Shown here: positions 58,101-64,000 of the stretch, piece after piece | How the letters are laid out: each line of letters starts with the position of its first letter | Position numbering within the stretch: position 1 is the stretch's first letter | Assembly: GCF_018873765.1 (NCBI RefSeq) | Contig: NC_057925.1 | Location: 27,992,646-28,056,645 of the forward strand | DNA: 64,000 nucleotides | Direction of reading: 5' to 3' | Origin: Telopea speciosissima | Lineage: Eukaryota > Streptophyta > Magnoliopsida > Proteales > Proteaceae | Translations under genes and position numbers: made by a program | Notes under the pieces: generated by a model | The model's input: only the letters and a program-made list of their open reading frames with translations | Database searches by the model: none | Told to the model about the DNA's origin: nothing

Positions 58101-60590
58101 GTACCCACCAACACTGTTACAAAAACAGAGAAGTAAAGAAGGATGAGAAACACTGATTAGTACAGAAATTACTAAAAGAATACAAATCAAAACAGAATCC
58201 AGAACTTCAGGAAGAAATCTTAACATTCATTATGCCAAAAGAACTCATACATACCAATTCTGTGCATTTGTAATGTAGATTTGAGGTTTTGAATTGACAA
58301 AGTAAATTAGTTTCTTAATGTGTGCTCAGATCATTTCCTTTCTTTTTCGTCTAGTTTCGAATAAGTATGCACTATGCCTTCTACTTTTCTTCCTTTCTTT
58401 TCTATTTAAATAAGGAGAAATTTACAAAAGAACCAAAGCTACTGAAAAAGCTTCTCGAAAGGATGCACATGTTGGTTAACATTTTTTTGTAATTTGCCTA
58501 TACTTCTGATTGCTGCATTTTGCTTTGTATGTTTGTGTATATATATATAGGTGAACTGGATTGATAGACTTCATTTTACCCTCCCCCCCCCCCCCCCCAA
58601 TAACCCTTCTTTATAAGTTAAAAATTCATTAAATATTAGAGAGATAAAAGTCTCCTATACAACAGTAGCAGCTTCACCAAAGGAGATGATCAATAGACTA
58701 AGCTGTAGAGTACCCAAAATATTAAAAAACAATAAGGACCATACCAAGTTCTAAAGAAAGATTGTCCAGGAACTTTCTTTTACTATTTTCCTTACATCTT
58801 ACACATTATGTATCTGTTTCCACAAAGTGTTCATTTATTACAAGGGTCCATTAACATACGCATGTGCAAGTTGTATACATGGTGTAAGCAAGAATTGCTA
58901 ATGCTGACCTTCTATTCCACACTCTTTTCACCTATTCTTACTTATCACAACTATCTTGTAGTTATCAACAAGGACATAACAGCATCTTACAGTCCAGAGA
59001 GCGAACTTGCTCAGAAATAAGGCAATCCAGTACAAGATACTATATTACATTTAACACTTACCCACGATGATCTAGATTTGACATTCTTGTGAGCCTTTGA
59101 AAGTTGCACTTTAGCTTGCGTTGTTGTAGCAGATGAAGCTTCAATGTTTGATTGAATGTCATCTGTTCCAAGATTCCAAGGATATACAACACCACAAAGA
59201 ACAAATAGGATAAGAAAATGCTTTTTGTTTTGCGAGCGCGGGGGGGGGGGGGGGCAGTGGGCAGGGGGGGAGGGGTTTGTAAGAAGTTCACAAAAAAAAA
59301 TTACTTCAAGGAACTTTCTGTGCCTTACCTATCACCACTCCTTGCTCATGAACTAGAACAGCAAGGTCCCGAAATATCTCATTTGCTTGTCCAATTTCTT
59401 GTTGTATGTCTTTAATTCCTTGCTCCCTCTCCTCTATTATAGCCTCATTGAATGCAACCTCATTACCCAGCAGTAGTACCTCTTGTCTGCACTAATCAGA
59501 ATCTCAACTCGAAGAGCAATTGATCTTAAAAAGGATTTCATTCCAAACCATCCAAAGCTAGAAGAGCACAAAATGGGGTTCCATAGACTCCAAATTGTTA
59601 TGCAGATCCAGGGACGATGAAGATAACACTAAAGGAAGTCCTGATGTAAATATGATAGAAAATATCTAATATATATTATTGTGCCCTACAACAGAAGCCA
59701 TTATGTTGCCCATAAGGCTCCCAATCTTTGTCCATGGAGCACATAAATAAAATGAAGAAGGTATATATAAGAGAAGGTCCTGTTTGTGTTGCATTTTCAA
59801 GACTTCCATTCCAGTTCAAGACCATTGACTCCTTTAGAATAATAGTAAGAATTATTACCTAGTCTTTATTCCAATGTTCTGAAACCAGGCCCATCGCTTG
59901 ACCTGTTTTGAGTTCTGGGTGGGTGGCTACTGTGATGACACGTGGGTCAGCCACACTATCAAATAGTTCTTAGTTTTAAGGAATTACATTAAGATTTGTG
60001 TGTAGACACCCTTTTGTATGAACTACTAATATAATGCTTCCATTGTGTTTACATGTGAGACTAGATTTAGTTTGCTTAATTTATATGAATGAATGTGACC
60101 TTATGGGTCGGTGCTCGTGAGGGGGGTGCCTAATACCCTACCCAAGTTTGGGACGTTACAGAACAAGTGGTGGTTTGTATTGATGAAGCTAAATAAGAAG
60201 CACTTGCTGATTTATTGAAGAAAAGTGACCTATTGAATTCATCCTACTGCATCAGAGTCTTGATGAGAAAGGACCATACGTTGTTGATTTTATATGTGCG
60301 CAACATATTTTCACTGTTGGGCTGAACAAGAAGGTTGCTGTTGATCATGTTAATGATCATGTTATGAGGATACTTCAGCACTTTAAAAATCGAGGACGAG
60401 TTTTTTCCAACACCGGGGGAAATGATGCAATTGCATTGGAGTGGTTGGATCAATGTCATCCCATATGGAGGCCTGTGGAAGCTTAGGAGGCCCATAAAGT
60501 GCTGGTGGCAGTCCTATGAACTGAAAGTGCTTTGGCTAATTATATTATACATTGACCCTTTTATTTTCTTGGGTTCAAATGTGAAGGGCC
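55128..60590. repeat. tandem array unit 5, merging into the native syntaxin gene
   Basis: It contains MITE 55236-55620, the common spacer, cassette 5, and the native module M. At 60590 the sequence continues as GTGAAGGGCCTAATTCATAAG, unlike the junction copies, which shows that this is the original arrangement. Confidence 0.88.
55236..55620. mobile_element. MITE in unit 5
   Basis: Same element and position as 28899-29270, with intact ends and TATATG on both sides. Confidence 0.75.
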
Positions 60591-62698
60591 TAATTCATAA
60601 GCACATAAGGTGGGGGTAAAGTTAGCATACGGAATTAGTAGTTAAGTGTAGAGTTTGAGTTAGATTAGGATGCTTAATAGCTTTTAAGAGTTCTGTTTTG
60701 AGTCTATTTACTTTAAGAAGGTATAAGAGAGTGATTACGAGTCTTTTTATGAGTCAATTTAAGAATTTTAGGTCGTCTTTGTATATGTAATACACATATC
60801 AATTGAGAATGTTTTGAGTAAAGATTTGAGTTTTTATAAGAGTTTTGGAGCTGTTGAGCTTGGCATATGGGATGGGTATCCCAGGCCTGATTTCTTCTCT
60901 TTTACTGTTCTTCTTCTCCATTGATTACATGTTAGTTTCTACAATTCTCTTCTCTTCATATAAATTTCTAGTTCTGATTCTATTCTTAGCATAAAATCAT
61001 ATATTTTCTAGTTTCTTGAATTCCTAGTGAAACTAGGAATTTTCTGAAATTTCAATTCTGCTTCCATACTTGGCAATTGGTTTCTATTATGAACCATCTT
61101 TCGGTTTCACAATTAAAACTTGAAACTGGTTTCCTATTTTCCTAACACAAGTTCGATTTCGATTTAAACGCTTTTCAAGTGCTGTTTTCTAAGTATGAAC
61201 CAGATTTCTGACTATCATTAGGCTTGTTATTTGACACTGACGATTCTCAGATTTGGGGTTTCCTTCTTCAAGTAGGAATTTTCAAATCCTAAGGATCTGA
61301 ACATTGGATCTAGCTTGATTTCTCTAATATTATATTCATCCATCCAATTAGAGCCTTCAACCAGAATTTTGGTTGAATCTGAACCCTTGATTCTCTGTTA
61401 CTAGAATTCTTTGGAAATCTACCAGAATTTTGGCTGAATCTGAACCCTTGATTCTCTGTTACTAGAATTCTTTGGAAATCTGGTTCTATTCCTTACTTGT
61501 GATACTGTCACAAGCTGATCCCCCACTAGATCTCACTGGTTTGGGATTAGCACTGCATTAAAAGGATTTTCATTTTTGGAGCTGAGCTAACTAATCAGCA
61601 AATATTCTTTCTCCATATCGTACTAACTCCCTAAATGAGACCTTGTTGTCTTCCCTTACTTCCCTGATACAATTTCTTGAGCTCGAAATGGAAAGTGCAG
61701 AATAATAATGCCTAAAGATCCATATCAGAACCGGACTTCCTGGTAGTACTGGTCCTGATCAGAATGGATAGGCCAATCCCTAAAACCATGAAGTAAACAC
61801 TAGAATATAATTTGCTTGTCTACCCACCAAAAACTAAATAAATGTGGGAGAGAGAGAAAGAGAGGGGAAAAGGACAATCCTATCTCTTTGCTTCCTTTTT
61901 CTAGTAACAGGAGATCCAATCTCATGTATCCACTCTATTTGTCCATGTCTTAAGAATAAATACCACAACAAATTCATCTACGTGAACATTCTATAAGCCC
62001 TAAATTAAATTGTCAAATAAGTGAACTAAGTTGACTCAATTCAATCAAATCCCTGGTAAACTCAATTAGGATATTGGTGCAAACAAGAAGACATTTTTTC
62101 AAAATATCTTAACCATAATCAACACAGTTATTGAATAAGTGGAGACAGTAATTCCTAGAGTCGGAGGCAAGTGTTCGGTTTCCCTCACTAAAATCTTAGA
62201 ACATATACATTTATATAGTGAATGGCTTTGTTATACTAAATCTGTTTGCAACTCAAAATGATAGATAAAAGTGTAGTAAGGTCATAATCAGATATAGAGG
62301 ATGAAAATATAAACTGTAGCATAAAGAACTTGCCTCCTCTGTTCACTTAGAAAACGTTGACTCTCATGATCCCTATCAGAAGCTTCATTTTCAGCAGAAC
62401 TGGAACTGTTTGCAAAAGCATGATAAGAACTGCATAAGTAACAGAAAATATACAGATTCATATCCAAAGTACACTGATAAGTAAACCTAAAGTTGTTGGG
62501 AATTAAACATTAATGGATGTATGCCTTGTCAGTGAAGAAGTTGGTTGGATAGAAGGTGCATAAGCTGACTCACGCTCTGCGGCAAGCTGTTGGGCTTTCT
62601 GGAAATCTTGCAAGGTAGCTTGAAAATCTCTTGCAAGCTTAGCATCTTCTACTTTCTTCCTTGGCTGAGAGATTTCACCAAAAAACATTTTAGCCATT
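58048..62698 (-). CDS. SYP2-type Qa-SNARE (syntaxin), native gene, 3' five exons; 5' exons beyond the window
   Basis: Qa-SNAREs of the SYP2 (PEP12/VAM3-like) group drive fusion at the prevacuolar compartment and vacuole. Exons seen: 62698-62525 (DAKLARDFQATLQDFQKAQQ, LAAERESAYAP, the end of the Habc bundle), 62405-62334 (ENEASDRDHESQRFLSEQRR), K5 59486-59329 (EVLLLGNEVAFNEAIIEERE … FRDLAVLVHEQGVVI), J5 59162-59062 (DDIQSNIEASSATTTQAK … SRSSW) and G6 58113-58048 (tail anchor CWWVLVIFVLVVVIILLFFII). Phases agree throughout. The junction 62334 to K5 uses a GC-AG intron (AGGAG/GCAAGT … GCAG/ACAAGAGG) and gives SEQRRQEVLLL, as in the family. The donor at 62525 also looks GC-type (ACAAG/GCATAC) and is less certain, as is the acceptor at 62699. 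The N-terminal exons (about 110 residues) should lie right of 64000. Confidence 0.88.
60591..62333 (-). other. large syntaxin intron, 5' part
   Basis: Unique, AT-rich sequence between module M and the exon at 62334; no gene is visible. It holds a tandem pair of 61-bp repeats at 61360-61481 (ACCAGAATTTTGG … TTTGGAAATCT twice, with one or two differences). Confidence 0.65.
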
Positions 62699-63253
62699 CT
62701 GAAGGAAAAAAGAAGGGGACATTCTTGGCAGTCCAAAACAGTTAACTGGGAAGACATTTTTCACTCCAAAGTACAAATCAGGAGGTCACTAAAATAAGAT
62801 GCCATTTATGTAAATTAAAAAATGTACCAATGTTCAGCTAGATTAAGGTTTGAATACAATCCATAGATCACAGAACAGATTTTCAAGTTGATTAGCAGGT
62901 ACCAAGTTTCAAACATTTTTGCAAGCAAAGTGAAATAAATTACTTGATAGTCTCAAAATTTGTGTAAACAGATATCATCTAAAAATAACTTTACGATGTA
63001 GTGAATCATTTTCCTAAAAATAAGAACCAGTAAATTTGTCATAAATTAAATTACGAAGTTCAAAAGTTTTCTTTCAGATGGTTTGACTCGAATGGTAATA
63101 ATGCAGAAGAAAGGCTACTAATTGACACTAAATAAAACATTTACCAAACAACTCTTTCTAAAAAGTTACATGGTGCACTGAATTAGAATATATGCACCAG
63201 AGTTATCCAAGGGAAAAAGCCTTCCCTCATAACATGGAAATATGGAATATAAA
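62699..63253. other. syntaxin intron or flank, nothing recognised
   Basis: AT-rich DNA upstream of the syntaxin exon at 62698. The acceptor is preceded by a strong pyrimidine tract (CCCTTCTTTTTTCCTTCAG on the minus strand). No further exon of the Habc domain was recognised here. Confidence 0.5.
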
Positions 63254-63866
63254 GGCTGCGTTTGGTATGCATTCCAAGTCGATTTTGCATTTTTGGATGA
63301 TAAAAATAGTTGTTTTTATTGTATGGGAATGCAACCCTTTGGTATTCTCCGTCCATTTTTATGTCAACCAATATGTCCATTCTTACGTGAACCAATTCTT
63401 GGTATAGGTTTTACCATATTTTATCATCTCATAAATATGAGTCAGAGACATACGGATATATCCATTTCATGTCAAAACAGATCCTTTCGCCTAGGGCATG
63501 AGAGGCATGATGACTTGACGTCATCCTCACCTTCCTCCGGCTTATCACCGACAGTCTGTTCAGGATTCCAAACTCAACGATGACAACTAAACACGAGGGT
63601 TGCGCTCGTTGCGGGACTTCTTTTTTCTATTCAAAGATGAGCCCTTTGTCTCTGTGTTTTCACGTCGAGAATTCTTTGCAGATGAAGAGATGTCAAAGGG
63701 GCTTCTTACTTCCCAAACAAATCCTCCTACATCTATATATAAACACTGGTTCATCAAGAATACGCAAGAAAAGCACTTTGAATTGTTGATTCATCGCCAG
63801 AGATGGCTTAGAACCAATAGTTCATTATGTAATGAAATCGACCTAGAATGCATACCAAACACAGTC
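63254..63866. mobile_element. MITE-like TIR element, about 613 bp
   Basis: The ends are inverted repeats of about 21 bp with two mismatches (GGCTGCGTTTGGTATGCATT at the left; GACTGTGTTTGGTATGCATT read inward from the right), and weaker similarity continues for about 10 more bases (GTCGATTT in both). AAA flanks both ends, which is too short to prove a target-site duplication. The internal open frames show no recognised motif. The GTTTGGTATGCATT end type is common among plant MITEs. Confidence 0.65.
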
Positions 63867-64000
63867 AAAATGTACAGAAAGCATCATCTCCTAATAGTGG
63901 CCCACTCTCCTCCTCTTCTTTCAGATCGTCAAGTGTGGAAACTAATGCAATCCCGGGTTCCGACATCATTAAATTTGTATCACTAGGGGCCTAGAAGTGA

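Noticed and set aside
63183..63986. Several overlapping open frames at the right end
   Set aside because: They lie over or beside a short TIR element and show no recognised protein motif.

Overview
This window is plant nuclear DNA, most likely from a flowering plant. It has GT-AG introns, nested Ty1/copia and Ty3/gypsy LTR retrotransposons, a Tat-lineage gypsy element with an antisense extra ORF, MITEs, and two recognisable host genes. I cannot name the species from the sequence.

Layout, left to right. 1-6592: a decayed Ty1/copia element (plus strand). Its pol is interrupted by two nested TIR elements (1165-3651 and, inside it, 1784-3601). Its 3' LTR is interrupted by a small complete non-autonomous LTR element on the minus strand (3847-6470, TSD CTCAG). 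6593-8988: no recognisable gene. 8989-11118: five exons of the DNA primase small subunit gene (minus strand); the 3' exons are not in the window. The primase 5' UTR intron holds a 12-kb Tat-type gypsy element (12062-24009, TSD CCTAG). The primase 5' UTR exon and promoter, with an E2F-type site, lie at 24181-24434. A gag-only gypsy-like element (24435-28606, TSD CAGCC) has landed just upstream of that promoter.

28607-60590 is a five-unit tandem array that formed between two neighbouring host genes, both on the minus strand: the primase gene and a SYP2-type Qa-SNARE (syntaxin) gene whose 5' exons lie at 62334-62698 and beyond the right edge. Each unit carries the last three syntaxin exons (SNARE motif, C-terminal SNARE half plus linker, and the transmembrane anchor) and the downstream spacer with one MITE. 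So one 5' part of the gene is followed by five SNARE/anchor cassettes and a sixth anchor exon. Two kinds of junction are seen. In the first three units the primase promoter and 5' UTR exon are part of the repeat, so units 2 and 3 place a copied primase promoter directly upstream of a syntaxin cassette. In units 4 and 5 the repeat instead carries the syntaxin intron. Unit 3 has a further 1.87-kb internal duplication, and unit 4 has a 1.7-kb solo LTR inside a cassette intron.

The most unusual item is this array: repeated, largely splice-competent SNARE/anchor exon cassettes, two of them fused to a copied S-phase-type promoter. Whether any cassette beyond the native one is transcribed cannot be told from sequence alone. 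The right end (62700-64000) holds a short TIR element (63254-63866) and otherwise non-coding DNA.
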